Assembly: GCF_020783655.1 (NCBI RefSeq)
Contig: NZ_JAJGQH010000007.1
Span: 124,001 to 188,000 of the forward strand
From: Xanthomonas melonis
Lineage (GTDB): Bacteria > Pseudomonadota > Gammaproteobacteria > Xanthomonadales > Xanthomonadaceae
Direction of reading: 5' to 3'
DNA length: 64,000 nucleotides
A program made the position numbers and the translations under genes. A model generated the notes under the pieces. The model made no database searches. It was not told the origin of the DNA and worked only from the letters and a program-made list of their open reading frames with translations. This document shows, one piece after another, positions 9,501-16,922 of the stretch. The first letter of the stretch is position 1; each line of letters begins with the position of its first letter.

Positions 9501-10677
9501 GCAGGCGGTCCAGCTTCTGCCGCGGGCTGTAGCGCTTGACCCGCGCAAAGCCCGGATCCACCACATAGCGGATGCGCGGCACCGTCAACGAGGTCTCGGC
9601 GACATTGGTGGCCAGCACCAGGCGCCGGCGCGGGCCGGGGTTGAATACCCGGTCCTGGTCGGCCGCCGACAGCCGTGCATACAGCGGCATCACCTCGGTA
9701 TCGCGGTACTTGCGGCGCTCCAACGCATGGTGCGCATCGCGGATCTCGCGTTCGCCCGGCAGGAACATCAGGACATCGCCACGCGGATCGATGCGGGTGA
9801 TCTCGTCGACCGCCGCCACGATGGCGTCGTTGACGGTGCGCTCGCCATCGCGACCGCTCTCGGCCTCATCCCCGGCCGCCTCGCCCTCCAGCGGCCGATA
9901 GCGCACCTCCACCGGAAAGGTGCGGCCTTCCACGCTGATCACCGGCGCGTTGTCGAAATGCTGCGCGAAGCGTTCGGTATCGATGGTGGCCGAGGTGACG
10001 ATCAGCTTGAGATCGGGCCGCTTTCTCAGCAGTTGCTTGAGGTAGCCGAGCAGGAAATCGATGTTGAGGCTGCGCTCGTGCGCCTCGTCCACGATGATGG
10101 TGTCGTACGCCGACAGCCAACGGTCGCTGGCGATCTCGGCCAGCAGGATGCCGTCGGTCATGAACTTGATGCGCGATTGCTCGCTTACCCGGTCGGTGAA
10201 GCGCACCTGAAAGCCGACCGTGGTGCCCAGCGGCGTCTTCAGCTCGTCGGCCACGCGTGCGGCCACCGCGCGCGCGGCGATCCGCCGTGGCTGGGTGCAG
10301 CCGATCATGCCCGCGGCCCCGCGCCGGGCAGCCAGGCACAGCTTGGGCAGCTGGGTGGTCTTGCCCGAGCCGGTCTCGCCGGCAATCACCACGACCTGGT
10401 GCTCGCGGATCAGTGCGACGATGCGCTCGGCCTCGCGTGCGATGGGCAGCTGCTCGTCCAGGGTGATGGCCGGCTGCTGCTCGGCCCGCGCCTGGCGCTG
10501 CGCCAGCGATGCCGCCAATGCTTGCTCGAACGCCTCGCGCGCCTGCACATTACCCGGCCTGCCCTGCCAGCGCGACCACAGGCCCAGCAAGCGGCCACGG
10601 TCGCGGCTCATCGCGCCATCGACAGCGCGGCGGCGCTCGCGCAAGGCATTGGCAAGATCGGTGTCGATAGCGCTCAT
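6565..10677 (-). CDS. hrpA: ATP-dependent RNA helicase HrpA
   Basis: This is a 1370-residue DEAH-box helicase, the usual size for HrpA. The Walker A motif GETGSGKTTQLP lies near residue 98, the DEAH box (VDEAHERSLNIDFLL) near 195, and SATID is motif III. The RNA-binding/ratchet motif region QRMGRCGRIAEG is also present. A long C-terminal half corresponds to the HrpA-specific DUF3418-type region. HrpA resolves stalled ribosomes and affects mRNA processing in enterobacteria. The gene converges with the TBDR gene and diverges from dps, sharing a 105-base upstream region with it. No anomalies are seen. Confidence 0.95.
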   Translation of the reverse strand: MSAIDTDLANALRERRRAVDGAMSRDRGRLLGLWSRWQGRPGNVQAREAFEQALAASLAQRQARAEQQPAITLDEQLPIAREAERIVALIREHQVVVIAGETGSGKTTQLPKLCLAARRGAAGMIGCTQPRRIAARAVAARVADELKTPLGTTVGFQVRFTDRVSEQSRIKFMTDGILLAEIASDRWLSAYDTIIVDEAHERSLNIDFLLGYLKQLLRKRPDLKLIVTSATIDTERFAQHFDNAPVISVEGRTFPVEVRYRPLEGEAAGDEAESGRDGERTVNDAIVAAVDEITRIDPRGDVLMFLPGEREIRDAHHALERRKYRDTEVMPLYARLSAADQDRVFNPGPRRRLVLATNVAETSLTVPRIRYVVDPGFARVKRYSPRQKLDRLHIEPISQASANQRMGRCGRIAEGICYRLYAEADFAARPAFTDPEIRRSSLSGVILRMLQLGLGRIEDFPFLEAPDERAVADGWQQLLELGAIDADRRLTAIGRQMARLPVDVKLARMLVAAQQHGCLREMIIIAAFLGIQDPRERPPEAREAADNAHALFADARSEFVGILRLWEAYRQVHEDLTQSKLRDWCGRHFLGFLRMREWRELHRQLRLLCEELGWSEEPATAILAPLLADASAPTRADEHHANRPTRGQLHRAARLAREGKADPGAVPVQSAVAAPHRQGDASEASSRISERERAAAYQALHRALLAGLPTQIGHRTEKGDFLAARQRRFVPFPGSALARKPPPWILAATLLDTQKVWGMTNAAIEPDWAIAELGHLLARKHFDAHWSRAQGQVVASEQISLFGLVLAPKKPVHFGKIDPAAAHDLFVRQGLVTGEINTRAAFVADNLRVLEQAREEEAKLRRAGIVADEDWQARWYLDRIPAELHSASGLDAWWKTLPPDKRRALHWSLNDLLPGEGSEADRFPKYFPLGDARLPLHYRFEPGAADDGVTLEVPLHLLNALDPARLSWLAPGFVADKASALIRSLPKAQRRNFVPAPDFGRAFYEAYSLPSADDLRGELARFLSKATGVQVAALDFDEHALDSHLSMNLRLRDDNGKVLAESRDLDALRARFGERAGQAFAARAGRALAAEDLREFPAAPIPEQVAGEAGVPAYPALVEQGEAAALRIFADRNEAVQAHPRGVRRLLEIALTDKIKQARKQLPVSPKTGLLYAAIESQERLRGDLVDAALNALLADGLGAIRDPGAFAQRRDDASKRLFGEAMQRLKLAESILGAVAELKPLLEAPLMGWARGNLDDMEQQLRGLVHAGFLRQTPAEALANYPRYLKAMILRTERAKRDPARDQARMLELKPFVDALDEAAAHGLQLRADWQALRWDLEELRVSVFAQELGARSGVSAKKLAQRVAALRG

Positions 10678-10782
10678 TGATCCAAGAATGTGAAAGATTG
10701 AATGACGTTTAATCCTTTAGCCTGTCCATTGTGACGCCATATCCGTTCCATCAGACATCACTCCCTCGGTAAGGACCATCCC

Positions 10783-11331
10783 ATGTCCAAGAAAAAGAAC
10801 GCCAACAAGCCCGTCGTCGTCAATGACGCCCTGCCGGTCGCTGCCGCCTCCGCGCCGCATATCGATATCGGGATCAAGGATGCCGATCGCAAGCAGATCT
10901 CCGATGGTCTGGCACGCTACATGGCTGACGCCTTCACCCTGTATCTGAAGACCCATAACTTCCACTGGAACGTCACCGGGTCGATGTTCAACTCGCTGCA
11001 CACCATGTTCGAAACCCAGTACACCGAGCAGTGGGCCGCGCTGGACGAAGTGGCCGAGCGCATCCGCGCCCTGGGCTACAACGCACCGGGCTCGTACCGG
11101 GAATTCGTCGCGCTGACCTCGATCCCGGAAGAACCGGGCCTGAGCGACAGCGCCGACTGGCGCGAAATGGTGCGCCAGCTGGTCAGTGGCAACGAAGCGG
11201 TCTGCCGCACCGCACGCAAGGTGCTGGGCACCGCCGACAACGCCGGCGACGATCCGACCGTGGACCTGCTGACCCAGCGCCTGCAGACCCACGAAAAGTA
11301 CGCCTGGATGCTGCGTTCGCTGCTGCAGTAA
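10783..11331 (+). CDS. dps: Dps family DNA-protection / ferritin-like protein
   Basis: The 182-residue protein is a Dps/miniferritin. The ferroxidase centre is recognisable in KTHNFHWNVTGSMFNSLH and in the downstream DEVAERIRALG helix. A lysine-rich N-terminal tail (MSKKKNANKP) could bind DNA, as in other Dps proteins. It would store iron and protect DNA from hydroxyl radicals under peroxide or starvation stress. AAGGACC lies just upstream as the ribosome binding site. The divergent promoter region with hrpA is short. The stop codon lies inside an AAACCC/GGGTTT hairpin that may end transcription. Confidence 0.93.
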   Translation: MSKKKNANKPVVVNDALPVAAASAPHIDIGIKDADRKQISDGLARYMADAFTLYLKTHNFHWNVTGSMFNSLHTMFETQYTEQWAALDEVAERIRALGYNAPGSYREFVALTSIPEEPGLSDSADWREMVRQLVSGNEAVCRTARKVLGTADNAGDDPTVDLLTQRLQTHEKYAWMLRSLLQ

Positions 11332-11337
11332 ACCCTC

Positions 11338-11447
11338 GGGCTTCGCCCCTTCGGGTTTGCCCAGGGTTTCGCTACTGCGAAACCTTGGGCCCCTGCTCAA
11401 TTGCCTGCCACACCCCGCGCCTTCGGCGCGCCCCCTGACTCAGGGGG
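11338..11447. repeat. Multi-hairpin module, copy 1
   Basis: This module has four successive stem-loops: GGGC-TTC-GCCC (11338-11348), a 13-base stem CCCAGGGTTTCGC/GCGAAACCTTGGG with loop TACT (11360-11389), CGCGCC-TTC-GGCGCG (11416-11430), and CCCCCTGA-C-TCAGGGGG (11431-11447). It starts right after the dps stop, so part of it can act as the dps terminator. The last two hairpins are base-identical in copy 2. The first two differ in sequence but keep pairing. Confidence 0.7.
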
Positions 11448-11458
11448 CTCAGCCATCT

Positions 11459-11560
11459 CCGCTTCGCGGACATGTCCCCCAACATTTGCGTTGCAAACGT
11501 TGGGCCCCCGCTACGCATCTCCACACCCCGCGCCTTCGGCGCGCCCCCTGACTCAGGGGG
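11459..11560. repeat. Multi-hairpin module, copy 2
   Basis: This second copy lies about 113 bases after the first. Its stem-loops are CCGC-TTC-GCGG (11459-11469), CCCAACATTTGC/GCAAACGTTGGG with loop GTT (11478-11504), CGCGCC-TTC-GGCGCG (11529-11543) and CCCCCTGA-C-TCAGGGGG (11544-11560). Compared with copy 1 the first two stems have changed bases on both arms so that pairing is preserved. That argues for selection on, or copying of, a structure. Confidence 0.7.
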
Positions 11561-11852
11561 CTATTGGTGATTAGGTACACGACGATGGAGCGCATGGGGT
11601 ACGGGACCTGCAGAACGCAGCAGTCTTTTGCCACACCCCCTGCATCTATTGCCGGAAATTGAGCCCCTATCCCATCGGGAGAGGCGTAGGGTGAGGGTAC
11701 GGGGCGAAGCCTCATTGCGCTTGCTCCGCACAAGACTTCACACACTGCCGGCCATCCCGGTAGTCGCATCACGACAATTCCTGATGCCGCTTCGCGCAAT
11801 CCGGCCCAGCATCACACCAACCAGGGCTTGACCCGCGCGGTATCCTAGGCCG
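11561..11852. other. Rest of the dps-recQ gap with a dispersed-type repeat fragment
   Basis: No gene is seen. At about 11664-11713 a CCCTATCCCATCGGGAGAGG hairpin-like block runs into GTAGGGTGAGGGTACGGGGC. This is the look of a dispersed intergenic repeat I associate with Xanthomonas genomes. The remainder contains the promoter region of recQ without a clear consensus. Confidence 0.45.
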
Positions 11853-13655
11853 ATGTCTTCCCCCGCCCACGAACTGCTCAGCCGCGTCTTCGGTTACGAC
11901 GCCTTCCGTGGTCCTCAGCAGGCCATCGTCGAACACGTCGCCGCCGGCAACGACGCGCTAGTGCTCATGCCCACCGGCGGCGGCAAGTCGCTGTGCTACC
12001 AGGTGCCAGCGCTGCTGCGCGACGGCATCGGCATCGTGGTTTCGCCGCTGATCGCGCTGATGCAGGACCAGGTCGAAGCGCTGCGCCAGCTCGGCGTGCG
12101 CGCCGAATTCCTCAATTCCACCCTGGACGCGGAAGCCGCGCAGCGGGTGGAGCGCGCCCTGCTCTCGGGCGATCTGGATCTGCTCTACGTCGCGCCGGAA
12201 CGGCTGCTGACCCAGCGCTTCCTGTCGTTGCTGGAGCGCAGCCGCATCGCGCTGTTCGCCATCGACGAGGCGCATTGCGTCTCGCAATGGGGCCACGATT
12301 TCCGCCCCGAATACCGCCAGCTCACCGTCCTGCACGAGCGCTGGCCGCATATCCCGCGCATGGCGCTAACCGCCACCGCCGACCCGCCGACCCAACGCGA
12401 GATCGCCGAGCGCCTGGATCTGGCGGACGCGCGCCATTTCGTCAGCTCCTTCGACCGTCCCAACATCCGCTACACCGTGGTGCAGAAGGACAACGCGCGC
12501 AAGCAGCTGCAGGAGTTCCTGGGCCGCCATCGCGGCTGCGCCGGCATCGTCTATGCGATGTCGCGGCGCAAGGTGGAAGAAACCGCTCAGCAACTGTGCG
12601 CGCAAGGCTTCAATGCCCTGCCCTACCACGCCGGCCTGCCGGCGGACGTGCGCGCCGAAAACCAGCGCCGCTTCCTGCGCGAGGACGGCATCATCATGGC
12701 CGCGACCATCGCTTTCGGCATGGGCATCGACAAGCCCGACGTGCGCTTCGTGGCGCATGTGGACCTGCCCAAATCGCTGGAGGGCTACTACCAGGAAACC
12801 GGCCGCGCCGGCCGCGATGGCGAGGCCGCCGAGGCCTGGCTCTGCTACGGCCTGGGCGATGTGGTGTTGCTCAAGCAGATGATCGAACAGGGCGAAGCGG
12901 CCGAGGAGCGCAAGCGCCTGGAGCGCGCCAAGCTCGACCACCTGCTCGGCTATTGCGAATCCATGCAATGCCGCCGCCAGGTGCTGCTGGCCGGCTTCGG
13001 CGAGACCTATCCCAAGCCCTGCGGCAACTGCGACAACTGCCTGACCCCGGCGGCGGCCTGGGACGCCACGGTGGCGGCGCAGAAGGCGCTCAGCTGCGTG
13101 TATCGCAGCGGCCAGCGCTTTGGCGTGGGCCATTTGATCGACATCCTGCGCGGCGGCGCGAACGAGCGCATCAGGCAGTTGGGCCACGACCAGCTGAGCA
13201 CCTATGGCATCGGCCGCGATCTGGACGAACGCACCTGGCGCAGCGTGTTCCGCCAATTGGTCGCCGCCAGCCTGCTGGAGGTCGACAGCGAAGGCCACGG
13301 CGGCCTGCGCCTGACCGATGCCAGCCGCCAGGTGCTCAAGGGCGAGCGTCAGGTGATGATGCGGCGAGAGAATCCGGCGGCCGGTCGCGACCGCGACCGC
13401 GGCGCCCAACGCACCGGCCTGCCCGTACAGCCGCAGGATCTGGTGCTGTTCAACGCCTTGCGCGGGCTGCGTGCGGAACTGGCCAAGGAACAGAATGTCC
13501 CGGCCTTCGTCATCTTCCACGACAGCACCTTGCGCAACATCGCCGAACAACGACCGACCAGCATCGACGCGCTGTCGCGCGTGGGCGGTATCGGCGGTGG
13601 GAAACTGGCCCGCTACGGCGCGCAGTTGATCGAAATCATCCGCGAGCAGGGGTGA
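11853..13655 (+). CDS. recQ: ATP-dependent DNA helicase RecQ
   Basis: The 600-residue protein has the full RecQ layout. It has Walker [11 protein letters not shown], the DEAH box with the RecQ-specific loop ([18 protein letters not shown]), and helicase domain 2 with [13 protein letters not shown]. The zinc-binding cysteine set is near MQCRRQ and CGNCDNC, followed by a winged helix. A C-terminal HRDC domain ([19 protein letters not shown] to [15 protein letters not shown]) completes it. RecQ unwinds DNA in the RecF recombination route and in replication restart. The ATG at 11853 matches the family N-terminus. The gene appears monocistronic. Confidence 0.95.
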   Translation: MSSPAHELLSRVFGYDAFRGPQQAIVEHVAAGNDALVLMPTGGGKSLCYQVPALLRDGIGIVVSPLIALMQDQVEALRQLGVRAEFLNSTLDAEAAQRVERALLSGDLDLLYVAPERLLTQRFLSLLERSRIALFAIDEAHCVSQWGHDFRPEYRQLTVLHERWPHIPRMALTATADPPTQREIAERLDLADARHFVSSFDRPNIRYTVVQKDNARKQLQEFLGRHRGCAGIVYAMSRRKVEETAQQLCAQGFNALPYHAGLPADVRAENQRRFLREDGIIMAATIAFGMGIDKPDVRFVAHVDLPKSLEGYYQETGRAGRDGEAAEAWLCYGLGDVVLLKQMIEQGEAAEERKRLERAKLDHLLGYCESMQCRRQVLLAGFGETYPKPCGNCDNCLTPAAAWDATVAAQKALSCVYRSGQRFGVGHLIDILRGGANERIRQLGHDQLSTYGIGRDLDERTWRSVFRQLVAASLLEVDSEGHGGLRLTDASRQVLKGERQVMMRRENPAAGRDRDRGAQRTGLPVQPQDLVLFNALRGLRAELAKEQNVPAFVIFHDSTLRNIAEQRPTSIDALSRVGGIGGGKLARYGAQLIEIIREQG

Positions 13656-13792
13656 CGCAACGGCGAACGCCGGCATGGGCCACGCGCCTGCCCGACATTC
13701 CCCTGAATCGACAGCGGGCATTCAATCTGCCGTTGTTAGTTTCACGCAGTGAGCTGGCACGCGCTGCCAGTGCCTTGAGTAGAGTCGAACCG

Positions 13793-14272
13793 ATGAAATG
13801 CAGCCTGCTTCTCCTGGCCACGCTGTTTGCCGCCGGTGGCGCGTTCGCCCAGAGCGGCGACGGCAGTGCCCAGCCGGCATCCGCGCGTGCGCTGGACCTG
13901 AGCATTCCACAGGCACCGGTGCAGTACCGCTCCGACCCGGAGTACAGCACCGACCCGCCCGGCACCTTCTACGGCGACAAAAGCGGCTCCCGGCCCGCGC
14001 TGGCGCGACCCAGCGCCGCATCGATCGCGGCCGAGCGCGCCGAGCAATGCCGGGGCCAGCTGCATGGCGCGGTCGAGACCGGCATCGGTTACTCCAGTCG
14101 CGGCGGCAACAGCAACTGGCAGGCCGCCAATCTGAATTCCTGCAAGACCTATTACGGCGACGACGGCAAGCCGCGTCAGATCGGCGTCAGCATCAGCGTC
14201 GGGCGGGGCGAAGGCCCGGTCTTTGGACCACGCTACGTTCCAGGCTACGGGCCTGGCCCGTTCGGTTGGTGA
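13793..14272 (+). CDS. Secreted hypothetical protein
   Basis: This is a 159-residue protein with a clear signal peptide (MKCSLLLLATLFAAGGAFAQ). The mature part contains two cysteines (EQCRGQ and NSCKTYYGDDGK) that could form a disulphide, a tyrosine- and glycine-rich C-terminus (GPRYVPGYGPGPFGW), and no catalytic motif that I recognise. The frame is open upstream through recQ's shadow, but the ATG at 13793 is the one that gives the signal peptide. It is probably periplasmic or outer-membrane associated. It follows recQ by 137 bases in the same direction; no functional link is evident. Confidence 0.7.
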   Translation: MKCSLLLLATLFAAGGAFAQSGDGSAQPASARALDLSIPQAPVQYRSDPEYSTDPPGTFYGDKSGSRPALARPSAASIAAERAEQCRGQLHGAVETGIGYSSRGGNSNWQAANLNSCKTYYGDDGKPRQIGVSISVGRGEGPVFGPRYVPGYGPGPFGW

Positions 14273-14350
14273 CCATACGGCTGCGTCTGCGTTGACGAAG
14301 GATTCACCATTGCATCGCTGAGAATGAGGCTTGCCCCGCGAGACGTGCTC

Positions 14351-14755
14351 ATGTCACAGAACAAGGACCGGCCGATTGTTTTCGTCGTCGAAGACGGCGA
14401 CGGCACACGACAACTCAGCTGCCTTGTCCTGGAAAGTTATGGTTTCACCTGCCGTAGCGCGGGATCGGTCGAGGAAGCCCTGGCCCTGATCGAAAGCGAT
14501 CCCCGCGTCGATGTGCTGTTCTCCGATATCCATTTCCCCGGCGGCCTCACCGGCGTCGACCTGGCAATCAAGGCCGCGCATGCGCCTTACAACCTGCCCG
14601 TCTTGCTGACCTCCGGGCTCGCCGTCGAATACGTGGAAGAAATCCTGCCTGACGGCGTGGCGTTTCTGGAAAAGCCCTATACGCCCGAGCAGCTGCTTAC
14701 CGCCATCCGCAGCGTGATGGCCAAGCGCCGTACCTTGTCGAGTTCGGTCACCTGA
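14351..14755 (+). CDS. Stand-alone response-regulator receiver protein
   Basis: The 134-residue product is a single receiver domain. Acidic residues lie in VVEDGDG near the start, the phospho-acceptor Asp is in LFSDIHFPGG, the switch Ser is in LLTSGLA and the conserved Lys is in FLEKPYTP. There is no output domain, so it would act by protein interaction or in a phosphorelay. An alternative in-frame ATG at 14324 would add nine residues; the 14351 start is nearest to the domain and is favoured. No kinase gene is adjacent on this strand; the HWE kinase at 16919-17926 already has its own receiver. Confidence 0.82.
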   Translation: MSQNKDRPIVFVVEDGDGTRQLSCLVLESYGFTCRSAGSVEEALALIESDPRVDVLFSDIHFPGGLTGVDLAIKAAHAPYNLPVLLTSGLAVEYVEEILPDGVAFLEKPYTPEQLLTAIRSVMAKRRTLSSSVT

Positions 14756-15070
14756 CGCGACCGCGTCGTCAGACGCAACAGACGCGCTTTGGGAGCTTGG
14801 CAAAAAGTACCGCCAGGGCGCGGCGAGATGCCAACGCAATCGACGAGACCGGGACCAAATCCCACTTCCCACCTGGAATGCATCGCTGACCGTCGATTGC
14901 CGCGATTGGCAGCCCATGCACTGCAGCCGCCCGAGCGCGACTGGATCGAACGCACCACTTACCGATCGATCGGATGCATCCGGGTGCATCGCATTTCACG
15001 CTGTCAATCAACGCGATCGCTAGGCTGACTGACAGTGCAGCGCATCGTTGCAGAATTTCAGGAGAATCCC
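14756..15070. other. Intergenic region with a GATGCA/TGCATC palindrome
   Basis: This 315-base gap has no convincing gene. At 14973-14990 there is a perfect inverted repeat GATGCA-TCCGGG-TGCATC, about 80 bases upstream of the small membrane protein. It could be an operator, but no regulator can be named. Confidence 0.4.
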
Positions 15071-15181
15071 ATGGGCGACAATTCGTTTCTGTCACCAGCG
15101 TTCGTCATCTTGGTCATCGGCATCATCGGCGTGGTGTTCTGGCTGGTGACGCGCGCCAAGAAGAGGCGCAACAAGAAGTGA
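15071..15181 (+). CDS. Small single-pass membrane protein, 36 residues
   Basis: A good Shine-Dalgarno (AGGAGA at 15059-15064) is followed by ATG and a 36-codon frame ending in TGA. The product has a short polar start (MGDNSFLSP), one hydrophobic span (AFVILVIGIIGVVFWLVT) and a strongly basic tail (RAKKRRNKK), so by the positive-inside rule the tail should face the cytoplasm. The combination of RBS, start and ideal transmembrane profile makes it credible despite its size. Function is unknown; small proteins of this kind often modulate a membrane partner. It is isolated from its neighbours by more than 200 bases on each side. Confidence 0.65.
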   Translation: MGDNSFLSPAFVILVIGIIGVVFWLVTRAKKRRNKK

Positions 15182-15432
15182 GTTCGCCGGCATCGGCAGC
15201 GCGCGGCGAGCGACGCTGCCGGAGGCCGACGATACGGACGTTGGGCGTCGGGCGACAGGCGTGCATGGCCTTCCTGGGCGCCTGGGTCGACCGCCTGAAG
15301 ACCCACCGCGCAACTGCCCTGACCCTGGTGCGGTGATCGGTCCCAACGAGGTCCTGTTCGCAGCGGAGAGCATGTGCGCCGGTCGAATCGGCACGGCGGA
15401 GCGGCAGGGTCATGCCCACAGCAGGACAGCGA

Positions 15433-16143
15433 TCAGAAGCGCTCGCCCGCTGGAAGGTAACGCCAGTGGCCGGGGGCGAGTTTGCCCAGCGATACGCGGC
15501 CGACCCGCAGCCGACGGATTCCCACCACCTCCAGGCCGACCTCGCTGCACATATGGCGCAACTGCCCGGGTTGCACCTGCTTGATCGCGAACCTCAGCCG
15601 CTGCTCGCTTTGCCAGCTCACCTTGCAGGGCGGCAGGCGACGCTCTTGGTACGTCAGGCCCTGCGTCAGCCGCGCCATGCCATAGGGGCGCAGCTCCCCA
15701 CGCACGTCCACCACGTATTCCTGCTCGATCGAATCCGCATCCTCGGTCAGCCTGCGCAATACGCGGCGGTCCTGACTCAACACCAGCAGACCACTGGCCG
15801 CGTCCTCCAGTGGCAGCGGCGCATTGAGGCGCAGGAAGTGGCGCTTCAGCACGCGCATCGGCAGCAGGTCCAGCTCGCTCCGGGAGGTCGCCGTGGCCAG
15901 TGCCACCGCAGCGACGGCAGGCAGCCCCGCCGGTTTGTGCAGTAACAAGGTGACGGGCTCGGCGGGCGCCAGCACCGCCTCCGCTGCCAGGCTCACCTGT
16001 GCAGCGCTCGCCAGCGCCTGCGGCTCTTCCACGACCACACCGTCGACGCTGACCCAACCGCCTTCGATGTACTGCTGCGCCTGCCCGCGCGAGCAGGCGA
16101 ACAGCGCGGCAACGCATTTATCCAGGCGGATGGGATCGGACAT
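15433..16143 (-). CDS. S4-domain RNA pseudouridine synthase homologue (RsuA/RluF type), altered active site
   Basis: The 236-residue protein starts with an S4 RNA-binding domain (IRLDKCVAALFACSRGQAQQ to GWVSVDGVVV). The RsuA/RluF-type fold follows, with LLHKPAGLPAV and the segment that should hold the catalytic site. The family motif there is R-L-D-x-D-T-x-G-L. Here the aligned residues are P-L-E-D-A-A-S-G-L-L, so the catalytic Asp is Glu and the adjacent Arg is Pro. It may be inactive as a synthase and act as an RNA-binding protein. The ATG at 16143 is chosen because it begins the S4 domain; the frame is open further upstream. No partner gene is adjacent. Confidence 0.75.
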   Translation of the reverse strand: MSDPIRLDKCVAALFACSRGQAQQYIEGGWVSVDGVVVEEPQALASAAQVSLAAEAVLAPAEPVTLLLHKPAGLPAVAAVALATATSRSELDLLPMRVLKRHFLRLNAPLPLEDAASGLLVLSQDRRVLRRLTEDADSIEQEYVVDVRGELRPYGMARLTQGLTYQERRLPPCKVSWQSEQRLRFAIKQVQPGQLRHMCSEVGLEVVGIRRLRVGRVSLGKLAPGHWRYLPAGERF

Positions 16144-16337
16144 CGGGCGGGCTCGCTGGCGGGGACGGCAGTGTACGTGCTGGGGGCAGGCAACGGACCG
16201 CGTGCGCGGCACCTCCCCTTCCAGGTCTTGTCCGGACACCCAGGCAGCAACGCACCTCGGGTCCGGTAGCGCTGTCGCGCATGCTTCTGCCCCGCCCGGC
16301 AACGTGGGACACTCGGCGTTCCAACAGGAGAGCGCAG

Positions 16338-16544
16338 ATGTTCATCAAGTTCGGCACCACGCGGGTACGGCTCAATCACATCTCCGTGGTCAACGACCCG
16401 TTCAATGCCGGCGAAAGCTTCGGCTCCTACTGCCACTCGGTACGTATTGGCCTGCTCTCCGGCGAAGAGGTCTTCGCGCGCTTCAATAGCGAAGCCGGCG
16501 CCGAGCAACTACATGCCGACGTGCTTGCCGCGCTGGAAGGCTGA
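16338..16544 (+). CDS. Small conserved-looking protein, 68 residues
   Basis: The start at 16338 has AGGAGA six bases upstream, and the product begins MFIKFGTTRVRLNHISVVND. It is a compact, soluble-looking protein with alternating beta-type segments (YCHSVRIGLLSGEEVFARF) and a C-terminal helix (AEQLHADVLAALEG). No signal peptide or known motif is seen, and I cannot assign a family. It ends 18 bases before the convergent receiver gene on the other strand. An upstream in-frame ATG at 16281 lacks a ribosome binding site. Confidence 0.6.
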   Translation: MFIKFGTTRVRLNHISVVNDPFNAGESFGSYCHSVRIGLLSGEEVFARFNSEAGAEQLHADVLAALEG

Positions 16545-16562
16545 TCCGCGGCCGGGTCGTCG

Positions 16563-16922
16563 TCAGACGGCCTTCGCGCCACCGAGCAACAGCAGCGCCG
16601 CCTGCAGGTCGCGGAACTGGAACGGCTTCTGCAGGCCATGGCGATGGCGATAGCGCTCCGGGATGCCGCTTTGCGCGTAGCCGGTGACGAACAGATAGGG
16701 CACGTTGCGCGCGTCCAGTGCCTCGGCGACCGGAAACGACAATGTGCCGCCCAGGTTGACGTCCAGCACGGCCAGATCGATTCCACCGCGATGAACCGCT
16801 TCCAGCGCGGTCTCGACATCGCCGACCGTCGCGGCCACCTGATATCCCAGCTCGGCCAGGCAGTCCTCCAGCAGCATCGCCACCAGCGATTCGTCCTCGA
16901 CCAGGAGCACGCGCAGGCTCAA
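16563..16922 (-). CDS. Response-regulator receiver protein paired with the HWE kinase
   Basis: The 119-residue product is one receiver domain: VLLVEDES with the acidic pair, the phospho-acceptor Asp in LAVLDVNLGG, the switch Thr in LFVTGY, and the Lys in LQKPFQ. The best start is a TTG at 16922 that overlaps the TGA stop of the kinase gene by two bases (TTGA). It is preceded by GAGGAG within the kinase coding end. This implies translational coupling and a fixed kinase-receiver pair. With no output domain it may be a phosphate sink or a relay to another regulator. Confidence 0.82.
   Translation of the reverse strand: MSLRVLLVEDESLVAMLLEDCLAELGYQVAATVGDVETALEAVHRGGIDLAVLDVNLGGTLSFPVAEALDARNVPYLFVTGYAQSGIPERYRHRHGLQKPFQFRDLQAALLLLGGAKAV

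Noticed and set aside
11338..11560. A CRISPR-like array
   Set aside because: There are only two units with internal hairpins and no regular spacers, and no cas genes occur anywhere in the window.
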